This document shows, one piece after another, positions 8,452 to 17,460 of a stretch of DNA of 64,000 nucleotides; position 1 is the first letter of the stretch, and every line of letters starts with the position of its first letter. The notes below the pieces were generated by a model, which did not search any database, had not been told where the DNA came from, and saw nothing but the letters and a program-made list of their open reading frames with translations. The translations under genes and the position numbers were made by a program. The DNA lies in the NCBI RefSeq assembly GCF_035989305.1, contig NZ_CP108514.1, forward strand, positions 3,906,501-3,970,500. The letters run 5' to 3'. The DNA comes from Streptomyces sp. NBC_01233 (lineage in GTDB: Bacteria; Actinomycetota; Actinomycetes; Streptomycetales; Streptomycetaceae).

Positions 8452-9699
8452 ATGACACTCCCCGCGCAACGCCCCGGCGAAGACCCCGCCAGGGAACTGG
8501 CCGAGCCCGGCTTCTGGCAGCAGCCCCCCGCCCACCGCCTCGCCGCCTTCGCCCGCCTGCGGGCCATCGGCTCCCCCGTCTTCGTCCCCGAAGGGCCCGG
8601 GCACTGGGCCCTCGTCCGGCACGCCCAGGTGCAGGAGGCCAGCCGCCTCCCCAAGGTCTTCGCCAGCGCCCCCGGTGTGACCACCCCCGAACCGGCCCGC
8701 TGGGTCCGCGCGCTGTTCGGCGACTCGATGGTCAATCTGGACGGCCCCGACCACGCCCAGCTCCGCAAGATCGTGCAGCGGGCGTTCACGCCGCGCCTGC
8801 TGGCGGCGGCCGAGGAGGACATCCACGCGGTGTCGGCCCGCATCGTGGACGACGTACTCGCCGACGAGCCGGACGAGTTCGTCTCGGCGGTGGCCTCCCG
8901 GCTGCCGCTGGACGTCATCTGCAACATGATGGGCATCCCCGAGCACTACCGCGCCGAGATCGCCGACCGCGTCAACCACGCCTCCGAGAACATCGGCGTG
9001 GAACGGGGCCTGACGGCCCGGCTGCGGATGCCCGGGCGCGGGCTGCGCGCGCTCGCCCGTATGCAGCGAATGGTGGCGGGCATCGGACGGGAGCGGCGCA
9101 AGAACCCCACGGACGACCTGATCTCGGCGCTGGTCTGCGCGAACGTGGACGGCCAGGCCCTCGGGGCCCGCCAACTCGGTGCCTTCTTCTCCCTCTTGAT
9201 GGTGGCCGGGGTGGAGACCACCCGCAATGCGATCACGCACGGGCTGACCCTGCTCACCGATCACCCGGACCAGCGGGACCTGCTGCTCTCGGACTTCGAG
9301 AAGTACGCGGACGGCGCGGTGGACGAGATGATCCGCCACTCGACCCCGATCATCCAGTTCCGCCGGACGGTGGCCGCCGAGCACACCATGGACGGGCACG
9401 TGTTCCGGCCGGGCGACAAGGTGGTGCTGTACTACGCCTCCGCCAACCGCGACGAGTCGGTCTTCCCCGACCCCGACGCCTTCGACATCACCCGCTCGCC
9501 CAATCCGCACCTGGGGTTCGGCGGCGGCGGCCCGCACTTCTGCCTGGGCGCGCACCTGGCCCGGGTGGAGATGAAGGCGCTCTTCCGCGAGCTGCTCACC
9601 CGGCCGGTCGGGCTGCGCGCGGTGGGGCTGCCGGACCTGGCGGGGTCGAACTTCGACAACCGGGTCCGCTCGCTCAAGTTCGCCTTCGAGCGCCCCTGA
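8452..9699 (+). CDS. Cytochrome P450
   Basis: A 415-residue bacterial class I P450. The oxygen-binding I-helix motif is AGVETT (residues 252-257), the K-helix ExxR is EMIR (292-295), and the heme-binding loop is FGGGGPHFCLGAHLA with the ligand Cys364. It resembles the CYP124/125/142 group of lipid and steroid oxidising enzymes in phrases such as RRTVAAEHTMDGH and YYASANRDE, but the substrate cannot be read from sequence. No ferredoxin gene lies beside it, so redox partners must be elsewhere. The ATG at 8452 is the only start that gives a normal N-terminus. Confidence 0.93.
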   Translation: MTLPAQRPGEDPARELAEPGFWQQPPAHRLAAFARLRAIGSPVFVPEGPGHWALVRHAQVQEASRLPKVFASAPGVTTPEPARWVRALFGDSMVNLDGPDHAQLRKIVQRAFTPRLLAAAEEDIHAVSARIVDDVLADEPDEFVSAVASRLPLDVICNMMGIPEHYRAEIADRVNHASENIGVERGLTARLRMPGRGLRALARMQRMVAGIGRERRKNPTDDLISALVCANVDGQALGARQLGAFFSLLMVAGVETTRNAITHGLTLLTDHPDQRDLLLSDFEKYADGAVDEMIRHSTPIIQFRRTVAAEHTMDGHVFRPGDKVVLYYASANRDESVFPDPDAFDITRSPNPHLGFGGGGPHFCLGAHLARVEMKALFRELLTRPVGLRAVGLPDLAGSNFDNRVRSLKFAFERP

Positions 9700-9785
9700 C
9701 GGGGCCCGGGAAGGAGAGGAACCGGCCACCGGGCAGGCTGGGAGCCCGGCGGCCGGAGCGGGTGGTGGCGGCACCCGGCGTGCGG

Positions 9786-10280
9786 TTACTTCTGCAGGCG
9801 CCGCACGGCGAGGACGCAGTGGGCGCTGCCCGTGAGCACGGACTCGTCGCCCGCGAACTCCTGCAGGGTCTTCGCGTCGACCGGCTGCCCGGGGACCGCC
9901 TCGGGCCAGGCGCGCGTGGCGAACAGGAAGTAGGCCTGCCCGCTCTCGTCCGCGGCGGCGACCCACTCCTTGGGGGCGGTGCACTGCGCGTTCATCCCGG
10001 GCAGGGTGAGCGCGATCTGGTCGCCCTCCAGCAGGATCTGCACCGGGAAGGCGGCCGGGTTGCGCGTACCGTCCATGACGACGTCGCCGATGGGCAGGCC
10101 GATCTCCTCCAGCAGCCCGCGGGCCGCCGCCTCGCCGGCCTCCCGGCCCTTCGGACCGTCGCCGAGGGTGTAGGCGAGGAGGTACGGGATGTCGTGCGCC
10201 TCGGAGGGGTCGCCGATCCAGGCGAGCACCGAAAGGGTGCCGAGCTGGGACCGGTCGATTTCGGCTTGAGTAGAAGTCAT
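9786..10280 (-). CDS. DUF5949 family protein
   Basis: A 164-residue protein matching the Streptomyces DUF5949 family (TSTQAEIDRSQLGTLSVLAW, then EAAARGLLEEIGLPIGD and AYFLFATRAWPEAVPGQPV). No signal peptide or membrane segment is visible, so it is probably cytoplasmic. The biochemical role is unknown. An upstream in-frame start (10328) would add 16 Arg/Gly-rich residues not typical of the family, so ATG 10280 was chosen. It converges with the P450 gene and stands alone. Confidence 0.75.
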   Translation of the reverse strand: MTSTQAEIDRSQLGTLSVLAWIGDPSEAHDIPYLLAYTLGDGPKGREAGEAAARGLLEEIGLPIGDVVMDGTRNPAAFPVQILLEGDQIALTLPGMNAQCTAPKEWVAAADESGQAYFLFATRAWPEAVPGQPVDAKTLQEFAGDESVLTGSAHCVLAVRRLQK

Positions 10281-10337
10281 GCGCCGCACCCTAGTGGTCC
10301 CGCCCCCGGGCCTTTCACGGCCTTTCACCCGGGCGGG

Positions 10338-10937
10338 CTATACCGCCCAGAATCCCTCTCCGGAATTCGCCTGCATGTTCGCGTCCTGGTACTGGAGGCG
10401 CACAATGCGCACGTTTTCCGGGATTTCGAACACCACCCATCCTTCGGCCCGCTCACCCACCTCCAGGGAATCGAAGACGAGCGGTTTGCCGGTGGTCAGC
10501 TCACCGGTGGACACCACCGGGTGGCGCCGCCCCGCGCTGTCGTGCGCCCACATGCGTCCGAGCGCCCCGTACGAGGTCCCGCCCACGTTGACGAAGGACA
10601 TCTGGGCTGCCACCCAGCGCTTGCCGGCGGGCGGGGCGTAGTTCTTCTCGATGCTGATCGCGGGATCCACGTACGAGGCCAGCACGGCCTGGAGGTGCCG
10701 GCCGACCTGTGCGCCGTCCACTCGTACGGGGTCACCCACATGGGCGTCCTTCACGGCGGTCCGTACGGGCGATTCCGCGCCCGGCGCCCCGTCGTCCACC
10801 GGGACGGCGGGCGCCACGGCCGGGGCGAGAGCGGCTCCCTCGGGGGCGCTCTGGCAGGCCGTGGCACCGAAGAGGAGGAACGGGAGGAGGGCGGCGGCGA
10901 GGACGGGGGTGTGGCGGCGGGCGGCGGACTGACGCAT
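10338..10937 (-). CDS. Secreted lipoprotein, DUF4352-like
   Basis: A 199-residue protein with a lipoprotein signal: basic start (MRQSAARRH), hydrophobic core (LAAALLPFLLFG) and lipobox ATAC. A low-complexity Ala/Pro/Val linker follows. The C-terminal half looks like the DUF4352/telokin-like beta-sandwich (GKRWVAAQMSFVNVG, then EGWVVFEIPENVRIVRLQYQ) found in exported lipoproteins. ATG 10937 has the ribosome site GAAGGGAT. It is divergent from the DUF6299 gene. Function is unknown; it is likely anchored outside the membrane. Confidence 0.7.
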   Translation of the reverse strand: MRQSAARRHTPVLAAALLPFLLFGATACQSAPEGAALAPAVAPAVPVDDGAPGAESPVRTAVKDAHVGDPVRVDGAQVGRHLQAVLASYVDPAISIEKNYAPPAGKRWVAAQMSFVNVGGTSYGALGRMWAHDSAGRRHPVVSTGELTTGKPLVFDSLEVGERAEGWVVFEIPENVRIVRLQYQDANMQANSGEGFWAV

Positions 10938-11103
10938 TCGGGATCCCTTCGGGGATGTATTTCGGTCAGTCTCACGCGCCCGAGCGGGCAATTGCACTCA
11001 CCGACACGAGTGCGCCCGGGGAGTGCGTGCGACCGGTTGCGGCCAACTGCCAGCACAATGCGTTCCGGCGGATTCCCGCCACACGGATCCATCTGGAGGA
11101 AGA

Positions 11104-11577
11104 ATGCGCATGTCCGGCCGCCGAATGGCACTGGCAGCCCTCTCCGCACTGGCCGCCACCACGGTATTCACCGTCCCGGCCGGGGCCACCGTTTTCGACC
11201 AAGGTATTTCCGTACATCATGACGCTCACATCGCAGAGGACGGCGGCGTCATCCTTTCCGGCACCTACCACTGCGAGCAGGCGTCACCCTCAGGGGCGAT
11301 GCAGATCAAGGCGACCGTCGAGCAGGACGGAACCCAGCTGGCCATCAACGCGGAGCAGCCCGTCTGCGACGGCACCGAGCGCAGGTGGGTGGCGCACTCC
11401 CCGGCTCGTGCCGAGGGCCTGCCGGTCGGCTCGCTGGCCCTCGGCGAGCGCCTGCACCCGGGCCACGCGAAGGTCACCGCGGAGCTCCAGGAGATCCGCC
11501 TCTCGGGTCTGATGCCCCGGTCGGTCACCACGGTCGCCCAGGACACGCAGGACGTCGAGGTCCGCGCCGGGCACTGA
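11104..11577 (+). CDS. DUF6299 secreted protein
   Basis: A 157-residue exported protein. Residues 1-28 form a Sec signal (MRMSGRRMALAALSALAA, cleavage likely after AGA). The mature part has a beta-rich pattern with two cysteines (GTYHCEQASPSG and EQPVCDGTERRW), probably forming a disulfide, as in the DUF6299 family. The start has an excellent ribosome site (GGAGGAAG). It is monocistronic and followed by a hairpin. Its role outside the cell is unknown. Confidence 0.75.
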   Translation: MRMSGRRMALAALSALAATTVFTVPAGATVFDQGISVHHDAHIAEDGGVILSGTYHCEQASPSGAMQIKATVEQDGTQLAINAEQPVCDGTERRWVAHSPARAEGLPVGSLALGERLHPGHAKVTAELQEIRLSGLMPRSVTTVAQDTQDVEVRAGH

Positions 11578-11595
11578 GCGGCACCGGGCCCGTGG

Positions 11596-11644
11596 CGAGC
11601 GCCCGTCGCGTCCGGTAGCCGCCGCTACCGGGACCGGGCGCTCG
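11596..11644 (+). terminator. Hairpin terminator after the DUF6299 gene
   Basis: The outer arms CGAGCGCCCG (11596-11605) and CGGGCGCTCG (11635-11644) are perfect complements. A second stem, CCGGTAG with CTACCGG, lies inside. It starts 18 bases past the stop. Confidence 0.65.
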
Positions 11645-11727
11645 GGCCCCGGCCCGCCCAGCCCGCCCGGCATACCCGCCCCACGGCCGCACCCCGCGGC
11701 ACACCCGCACCCGCACCCCGACCGACG

Positions 11728-11895
11728 TCAGCGGCACTCGGGTGCGACGTCCGTCATCGACATGAAGGCCACCGACCGGCACTCGGCGTCCGCGTGCGGA
11801 CGCCCCGTCGTCCAGTCCACGACGGTCGGCGCCCCGGCCGCGAGCAGGACCAGGGCCAGGACTCCCGTCACGGCGGCCTTGCTCAGCCCGCGCAC
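11728..11895 (-). CDS. Possible small exported protein
   Basis: A 55-residue frame from GTG 11895: a short basic start, a hydrophobic core (AAVTGVLALVLLAAGAPTVV) and a polar tail with two cysteines (ADAECRSV and VAPECR). This looks like a small secreted or membrane-anchored peptide. There is no ATG in frame and the ribosome site is weak, so the call rests on composition only. It lies 71 bases downstream of the phosphatase gene and could be its last co-transcribed member. Confidence 0.35.
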   Translation of the reverse strand: MRGLSKAAVTGVLALVLLAAGAPTVVDWTTGRPHADAECRSVAFMSMTDVAPECR

Positions 11896-11966
11896 AACAC
11901 GATCCGTTCCATGGACGGCATCATCACCCCGCCTCCGGCACCCCACAACCCGGGGTGACCGCCCGG

Positions 11967-14066
11967 TCACCCGGCGCTCCGGGGGCTGCCGCCGACGGTG
12001 AACTCGCACCACACCGCCTTGCCCTCGCCCCGGGACTCCACTCCCCAGTGCGTGGCCAGCGCGTCCACCAGCAGCAGCCCGCGCCCCGTGGTGGCCGCCT
12101 CGCCCGGCGTGCGCCGGCGCGGCCACACGCTGGAGCGGTCCTTGACCCACAGCCGGATCCGCCGGACCGGCTCGGGCAGCACCTCCATCGTCAGCACCGC
12201 CCCGCCGTCGGTGTGCAGGAGGGCGTTGACCAGCAGTTCCCCGGCGGCCAACTCCACGTCGTCGGCGAGTTCCGGCATGCCCCAGTCGCGCAGGGCGTGG
12301 CGCAGGGCGTAGCGGGCCTCCGAAAGGCCTTCGGGGTCGGCCTGGTGGACGTACTGGTGGATGCGCGGCGCCCGGTGGGTGCCCGGGTCGGGAGCCCGGC
12401 GCAGCACCAGCAGGGCCACGTCGTCGCCGGATCCCCAGCGCTCCCAGAGCCGGTCCGAGAGGTGGTCGGCGAGCGCCCCGGCCTGCTGCGGGCCGCTGCG
12501 CACGGCGTGGGCCAGGGCCTCCATGCCCTGGGTGATGGTCGTGCCCGGCTCCTCCACCAGGCCGTCCGTGCACAGGACGAGCGTCTCGCCGGGGACCAGG
12601 TCGAGCCGGGTCTCGGGGAACTCCTCCTGCTCGAAGACCGAGGCCAGCCCCAGCGGCAGGCCGCCGCGCACCTTGGGCCAGCCCGTACGCCCGTCCGTGT
12701 GCCGGATCAGCGGGCCGAGGTGGCCCGCGCGGACCGCCCGTACGCCTCCGGTCTCCAGGTCCACCTGCGCGTACATGCAGGTGGCGAAGCGCTCGGTGTC
12801 CAGTTCGGCGAGGAAGCGCGAGGCCCGGGCCAGCACGGTGGACGGCGGATGGCCCTCCCCCGCGTACGCCCGCAGCGCGATCCGCAGCTGGCCCATGATG
12901 GCCGCCGCGTGCGTGTCGTGGCCCTGTACGTCGCCCACCACGATGCCGACGCGGTCCCGGGGAAGCGCGATCACGTCGTACCAGTCCCCGCCGACCTCCC
13001 GCCCGCTCCAGGCGGCGTGGTAGCGGACCGCGATCTCGCCGCCGGTGATCTCGGGGATCCGGCGCGGCAGCATGGCGGCCTGCAGGCCCGTCGCGAACTC
13101 CCGCTCCTGGTCGAAGAGGAGCGCCCGCTGCAGGGACTGGGCCACGATGCCGGCCAGACCCAGGCACAGGTTCCGCTCCTCCGGGCTGAACTCGCTGCGC
13201 CGCCGGTAGAAGAGGACCAGCCCGCCGATCGCCTTGGCCTGTGCGATCAGCGGCAGGTAGGCGGCCGCATCGAACCGGATCCGGCTCAGGTAGTCGGCGA
13301 GGAGCGGGAACTCGCCGCCGAGCTCGGCGAGCGAGGTGACGAAACGTGCCTGCCGGGTGAGCACCGCGTGCGACAGCGGCAGCGAACCGTCCAGCCGGGT
13401 GAACCGCCGCTCGCCGAGGACCTCCAGGGTCTCCCCGCTCAGCGCGATGATCTTGATGGTGCCGCCCTCGACCAGCCCCAGGGCCAGCCCGTCCGCACCG
13501 AGCCGCTCCAGCGCGCCCGCCCCGGTCAGCGCGGCCGTGACGTCGTCCACCGTCACCGCCCGCGACAGGGCCTCCGTGGTCCGCTGCACGATCGTCGTCT
13601 GCTGGGCGCGCGCCGCCTCCAGCTTGCGCAGCAGCGTCGCGTGGGCCAGCTCCGCCGTCGCGTCCCGGACGATCCCCACGACGTGCTGCGGCTGCCCCTC
13701 GCCGTCCCGCAGGACCCGGCCCGACAGGTGCGTCCACTGGTCGAGGCCGTCGCGCCGCTGCACCGTGAAGTACGCGCCGCACGTGTCCCCGCCGCTCTCC
13801 AGGACACCCGTGACGGTCTCGGTCAGGCGGACCCCGTCCTCGGGCCGGATGTGCAGCCCGACCCCCTCCGGGGTGCCGTCGAACTCCTCCGCCCCCAGGT
13901 CGAAGACGGACATCGCGGCCTCGTCCAGCACCACCGTCCCGGCGCCCAGGTCCCACTCGAAGCTGCCCATGCCGTTCAGCGCGAGCCGCTCGCCGGGCCC
14001 GGTCACGGGGGGACGCCGGACCGGCTCGGGTCCCTCGCGCTCCGCCGCTGCCACCTTCCACACCAC
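11967..14066 (-). CDS. PAS-GAF-SpoIIE/PP2C phosphatase with C-terminal anti-sigma ATPase domain
   Basis: A 699-residue multidomain regulator. A PAS-like sensor covers about residues 30-145, a GAF-like domain 150-320, a SpoIIE-type PP2C phosphatase 335-550 (VGGDWYDVIALPRDRVGIVV, DVQGHD, RAGHLGP, GSGDDVALLVL), and a HATPase domain of the RsbW type 560-690 (AGELLVNALLHT and TTGRGLLLVDALA). Such proteins dephosphorylate anti-anti-sigma factors and may also bind or phosphorylate them, linking stress or redox/light signals to sigma factors. The start is GTG 14066, directly abutting the TAG of the upstream gene, which implies coupling. No sigma, anti-sigma or STAS gene is adjacent, so the target is unknown. 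Confidence 0.88.
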   Translation of the reverse strand: MVWKVAAAEREGPEPVRRPPVTGPGERLALNGMGSFEWDLGAGTVVLDEAAMSVFDLGAEEFDGTPEGVGLHIRPEDGVRLTETVTGVLESGGDTCGAYFTVQRRDGLDQWTHLSGRVLRDGEGQPQHVVGIVRDATAELAHATLLRKLEAARAQQTTIVQRTTEALSRAVTVDDVTAALTGAGALERLGADGLALGLVEGGTIKIIALSGETLEVLGERRFTRLDGSLPLSHAVLTRQARFVTSLAELGGEFPLLADYLSRIRFDAAAYLPLIAQAKAIGGLVLFYRRRSEFSPEERNLCLGLAGIVAQSLQRALLFDQEREFATGLQAAMLPRRIPEITGGEIAVRYHAAWSGREVGGDWYDVIALPRDRVGIVVGDVQGHDTHAAAIMGQLRIALRAYAGEGHPPSTVLARASRFLAELDTERFATCMYAQVDLETGGVRAVRAGHLGPLIRHTDGRTGWPKVRGGLPLGLASVFEQEEFPETRLDLVPGETLVLCTDGLVEEPGTTITQGMEALAHAVRSGPQQAGALADHLSDRLWERWGSGDDVALLVLRRAPDPGTHRAPRIHQYVHQADPEGLSEARYALRHALRDWGMPELADDVELAAGELLVNALLHTDGGAVLTMEVLPEPVRRIRLWVKDRSSVWPRRRTPGEAATTGRGLLLVDALATHWGVESRGEGKAVWCEFTVGGSPRSAG

Positions 14067-14375
14067 CTAACGGCCGGGCCAGCACGGCTGCGAGATCAGC
14101 CGCTCCCACTCCTCGTCAGGATGCCCCGGAAGGGTGCGCCCGGCCTCCCTCCAGCGCTTGACGACCGAGAGGTAGATCGTGGGCTGGTCGGCGGACGGGG
14201 CCGTCGCGTACGGACCCCCGTACGGACCCCCGTACGGGCCCGCGTGCGGACCCCCGTACGGGCCCGTGTGCGGGGCACGTTCGAACCCGCCGGCCCTCGC
14301 CGCCGGGGCGGGCTGTTCCGCGCGGCTGGCGGGAATGCGTACCCAGCCGCGGCCCTGTGCTCGCTCCGCGCTCAT
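14067..14375 (-). CDS. Gly/Pro/Tyr-repeat protein coupled to the phosphatase gene
   Basis: A 102-residue hypothetical protein. The middle is a low-complexity segment of GPYGGP-type units (TGPYGGPHAGPYGGPYGGPY). The C-terminal 45 residues look folded (TIYLSVVKRWREAGRTLPGH, ending EEWERLISQPCWPGR). Its TAG is immediately followed by the GTG of the PP2C phosphatase, so the two are probably made together. A GTG at 14378 is an equally good start. Streptomyces often has small proteins of this kind next to SpoIIE phosphatases, but the function is unknown. Confidence 0.65.
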   Translation of the reverse strand: MSAERAQGRGWVRIPASRAEQPAPAARAGGFERAPHTGPYGGPHAGPYGGPYGGPYATAPSADQPTIYLSVVKRWREAGRTLPGHPDEEWERLISQPCWPGR

Positions 14376-14399
14376 CACGGACCCCTCTCACCGCGGATC

Positions 14400-15710
14400 T
14401 CACCGCAGATACGTCGTCGGATGCCCTGGGGGTACCCCCGGAGGAGGTCCGGGGGAAGCAGCCCGGTCGAACCGGGCGACACCGGTGGGGCCCGGCCGCG
14501 GGCCCCGGGCACCGAGGCGCTTGCGGACTCCCCTCACCAGTCTCCCCGCCGTGAAGCCCGCACCGTGCACGAATCGCATGGAAGGGCCGAATGAGGGAGC
14601 CGCCAGCAGCCCCGCGAAGAACAGTCCGGGCCAGGAGGACTCGAAGCTGGGACTCAGCTCCGGCGCCCTGCTGCCCCCCACGGTCTCCAGCCCCGCCCGC
14701 AGCCCCGCGTCGAGCAGCTCCAGCCGGGCCAGGTCCGGGACGAAGCCGGTGGCCGCGATGACGTGCGCGACATCCAGGACCACGGACTCTCCCGCCCGGG
14801 TGATCAGCCCGAGCCGGGTCCGCTCGCCCACCGCGACCGCCCGCTGCAGCCGGTGCCCGAGCATGACGGGGACGCGCCGCTCGAAGCGGTCCCTCAGCCA
14901 CCAGGCGCCGGCCGGCCCCAGCGCGGTGGCCGCGATCCGCTCCCGGGTGGACGCGGGCAGCCTGTGCACCGCCCAGGGCAGCTCCGACCACACCCAGCTG
15001 CGCCAGCCGGTGCCGAGGCCGCTGTGGGGATCGCGCAGGGCGCGCAGCGCGGGCCGGTCCAGGGGCTGCGGGACGGTGTTCCAGTTCAGCCGGGAGCGCC
15101 GGGCGACCAGGCACGGCCGGGCCCCCTGCTCCGCCAGCAGGGCGGCGGTCTCCAGGGCCGCCTGCCCGGCCCCGAGCACGGCGACCTCGCGGCCGGCGAA
15201 GCGGGTCAGGTCGCGGTGGCCGCTGCTGTGCGAGTAGTGGGCGGGCGGGAGCTCGCCCAGCCCCTCGGGGTGGCGGACGAAGGGCATCACCCCGACCGCG
15301 AGGGCGACCGTACGGGCGAGCAGGGGCGGTCCCTCGGCGGTGCGGACGCGGAAGCCGTCGCCCTGCGGGGTCACCTCCGTGACGGTCACCTCCTCCACCT
15401 CCGGCGCGGCCTGCCGGGCGAACCACATCCCGTACGCACTGAACGTGTCGATCGGCAGCGGAGTGCCGTGTTCCGCGGCCAGTCCGCGCGTGGCGCAGTA
15501 CTCGGCCAGGGTGTGCCGCCCGTCCGGCGCGGACAGGTTGGAGGACCAGGGCTCCGACTTCAGGTACATGCCGTCGGGCATGTGGTCGCGCCACGAGGCC
15601 ATGGGCCGCCCCAGCAGCCGTACGCCGAGGCCCGCGTCCGCCGCGTGGGCGGCGATGGACAACCCGTACGGGCCCGCGCCGATCACCACGAGATCGTCGA
15701 TCCGCGTCAC
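14400..15710 (-). CDS. FAD/NAD(P)-binding oxidoreductase, flavoprotein monooxygenase-like
   Basis: A 436-residue flavoprotein. The N-terminal FAD Rossmann motif is VVIGAGPYGLSIAAHA (residues 8-23); the second, NAD(P)-binding motif is VAVLGAGQAALETAALL near residue 170. A conserved ATGFVPD lies near 320. The arrangement resembles lysine N6-hydroxylase and FMO-like enzymes and Streptomyces 'NAD(P)-binding protein' families. The C-terminal 45 residues are Pro-rich. It lies between the ATP-grasp gene and the phosphatase pair on the same strand; the neighbourhood suggests oxidation of a small molecule or surface precursor, but the substrate is unknown. Confidence 0.75.
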   Translation of the reverse strand: MTRIDDLVVIGAGPYGLSIAAHAADAGLGVRLLGRPMASWRDHMPDGMYLKSEPWSSNLSAPDGRHTLAEYCATRGLAAEHGTPLPIDTFSAYGMWFARQAAPEVEEVTVTEVTPQGDGFRVRTAEGPPLLARTVALAVGVMPFVRHPEGLGELPPAHYSHSSGHRDLTRFAGREVAVLGAGQAALETAALLAEQGARPCLVARRSRLNWNTVPQPLDRPALRALRDPHSGLGTGWRSWVWSELPWAVHRLPASTRERIAATALGPAGAWWLRDRFERRVPVMLGHRLQRAVAVGERTRLGLITRAGESVVLDVAHVIAATGFVPDLARLELLDAGLRAGLETVGGSRAPELSPSFESSWPGLFFAGLLAAPSFGPSMRFVHGAGFTAGRLVRGVRKRLGARGPRPGPTGVARFDRAASPGPPPGVPPGHPTTYLR

Positions 15711-15768
15711 GGCCGCTCCTCCAGCTCGATGGTCACCGGCCCGGCCCGGTCCGCCGCGCCGGCCGTGG

Positions 15769-17328
15769 TCAACGCGTCACCAGCTCGTCCGGCTCGGCCG
15801 ACGCCTCCGGCGGTACGGGGCGGGAGGCGGGCGCGGTGGCGGGCGCGGTGGCGGGTGCGGTGGCGGGCCCGGTGGCGGGCCCGGTGGCCGGCGCGGTCGC
15901 GGACTGATCCCCGCCGCGCTGGCGGGGCGTACGGACGACCGCGCGCGCCGTGCGGCGGCCCTGCGCCGGGACCCCGCGCAGGACCCGCACCCCCTTGCCC
16001 GCACCACGCCCGAGGAAGGCGCCGAGCATCGCCAGGAACGGCCGCAGGTCGTCGGCGGCGAACCAGGCCGTCTCGACGCCCCCGCCCCTCTTCGGCGCCG
16101 GCCCCGCCGCCGTCCGGCCCGGGCCGGTCCGCTGACCGGCGGCCACCGGCGGGGCCGGGTCCGCGGCGCCGTCCGCCCGGTCGGCCGCCGCCGGACCCGC
16201 GGAGCCCGCCGTCCGGTCCGCCGCGCGGCGGCGCGGCAGCGAGCCGCCCCGGACCGCCGCCAGCAGCGCGTAGTTCTCGGCGACGAACACCCGGCCCGGA
16301 CCGCCCGAGGGCCGCGGGACCCGTTGGCCCGTCAGATCCAGGTACATCGCCTGGACCACGTCGAGTCCGGCCGCATCCGTGAACAGCCTGAACTGCGCGC
16401 CCGGACGGGGGTTGAAGTCCACCAGCCGGAAGCACCCCTCCTCGTCGCGGCGGAAGTCCAGGTCCAGGATCCCCTGGTAGCCCAGCCGTTCGGCGAGCCG
16501 CAGCGCCGCCTCCTCGACCGCCGGATCCGGCAGCCAGCGCCCCACCGCCGTCAGCCCCGTCCGCACCGGCCAGGACAGCTCCTTGCGGCCCGATCCCGCG
16601 AGCAGCGGAAGACCGCCCCGGGTGAAGGCGCCGTGGAAGAACCAGTCGGTGTCCGGACCGGCGGGCAGGAACCGCTGGAGGAGCAGCCGGCTGCCGGCCT
16701 CGGCGGAGCGTTCGTACAGCCGGCGCGCCTCGGCGGCGGTGTGCACCAGCGTGGTGCTCCGCAGCCCGTCGGCCCCGGTGGGCAGCAGCCAGGGCCGGCT
16801 CCACTTGGCGACCACCGGCAGGCCCAGCCGCCAGGCCGCCTCGGCCGCCTCGGCCCCGCTCGCCGGGATCACGGTCTCCGGGTGCGGGACGTCCCAGCGC
16901 GAACAGAGCCGCGACAGCTCGGCCTTGTCGGCCACCTGTGCGGGCAGGTTGTCGGGCTGATGGGGAATCCGGAACCGGTCGCGGAGCATCGGCGCGACCC
17001 GGGACACGGCGATGGCGCTCAGGTCGTCCATGGCGATGAGCACGGCCTGACGGCCGATCCGCTCCGACACCCCGGTCAGACACTCCAGCAGCGCCTCGGG
17101 CGCCTCCGGGTCCAACCCGCCGGCCGGCCCGGCGTGCACGGCGCGCAGGTACCGCGAACGCCCCATGGGACCTCCCCCGGCCTCGACGACGGCATGGACC
17201 TCCACGCCCTTGCGGCCAAGGGATCTGACGGCGCCGAGGGTTCCGTGGTGGAACGGATTCCGATCGAGTCTGAGCACGACGGCGGGCACATGGTTGAGAT
17301 ACGCGTGCATGGCAACGGTGTCTTTCAC
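15769..17328 (-). CDS. ATP-grasp enzyme (carboxylate-amine ligase type)
   Basis: A 519-residue protein. Residues 1-120 form an N-terminal Rossmann-like domain (PAVVLRLDRNPFHHGTLGAV). The ATP-grasp fold covers about 125-330, with ADKAELSRLC, LPVVAKWSRPW, LLLQRFLPAG, and the metal/ATP-binding LDLDFRRDEEGCFRLVDFNP. From about residue 350 to the end the chain is low-complexity, including PATGPATAPAT repeats, probably disordered. ATP-grasp enzymes of this group ligate amino acids or other acids to amines. Located beside the exopolysaccharide locus with a flavoprotein, it may modify a sugar or a peptide, but this is inference. ATG 17310 is an alternative start. Confidence 0.8.
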   Translation of the reverse strand: MKDTVAMHAYLNHVPAVVLRLDRNPFHHGTLGAVRSLGRKGVEVHAVVEAGGGPMGRSRYLRAVHAGPAGGLDPEAPEALLECLTGVSERIGRQAVLIAMDDLSAIAVSRVAPMLRDRFRIPHQPDNLPAQVADKAELSRLCSRWDVPHPETVIPASGAEAAEAAWRLGLPVVAKWSRPWLLPTGADGLRSTTLVHTAAEARRLYERSAEAGSRLLLQRFLPAGPDTDWFFHGAFTRGGLPLLAGSGRKELSWPVRTGLTAVGRWLPDPAVEEAALRLAERLGYQGILDLDFRRDEEGCFRLVDFNPRPGAQFRLFTDAAGLDVVQAMYLDLTGQRVPRPSGGPGRVFVAENYALLAAVRGGSLPRRRAADRTAGSAGPAAADRADGAADPAPPVAAGQRTGPGRTAAGPAPKRGGGVETAWFAADDLRPFLAMLGAFLGRGAGKGVRVLRGVPAQGRRTARAVVRTPRQRGGDQSATAPATGPATGPATAPATAPATAPASRPVPPEASAEPDELVTR

Positions 17329-17460
17329 CTAGTCGGACCAAGCGGGGGTGGTGTGCACCTGCTAATGGCCTACGCGGCAGTCACCGAACAGGCCATTCGT
17401 CAGATCTGATGCCTAACGTCTTTGGTAAGCACACCGATTCAGGAAAGCTCGGGAGACGCC

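Noticed and set aside
6964-9699. A 911-codon plus-strand frame covering integrase, ltrA and P450
   Set aside because: Only the last 415 codons (from 8452) are a protein family; the rest is antisense to the integrase or out of frame with ltrA.
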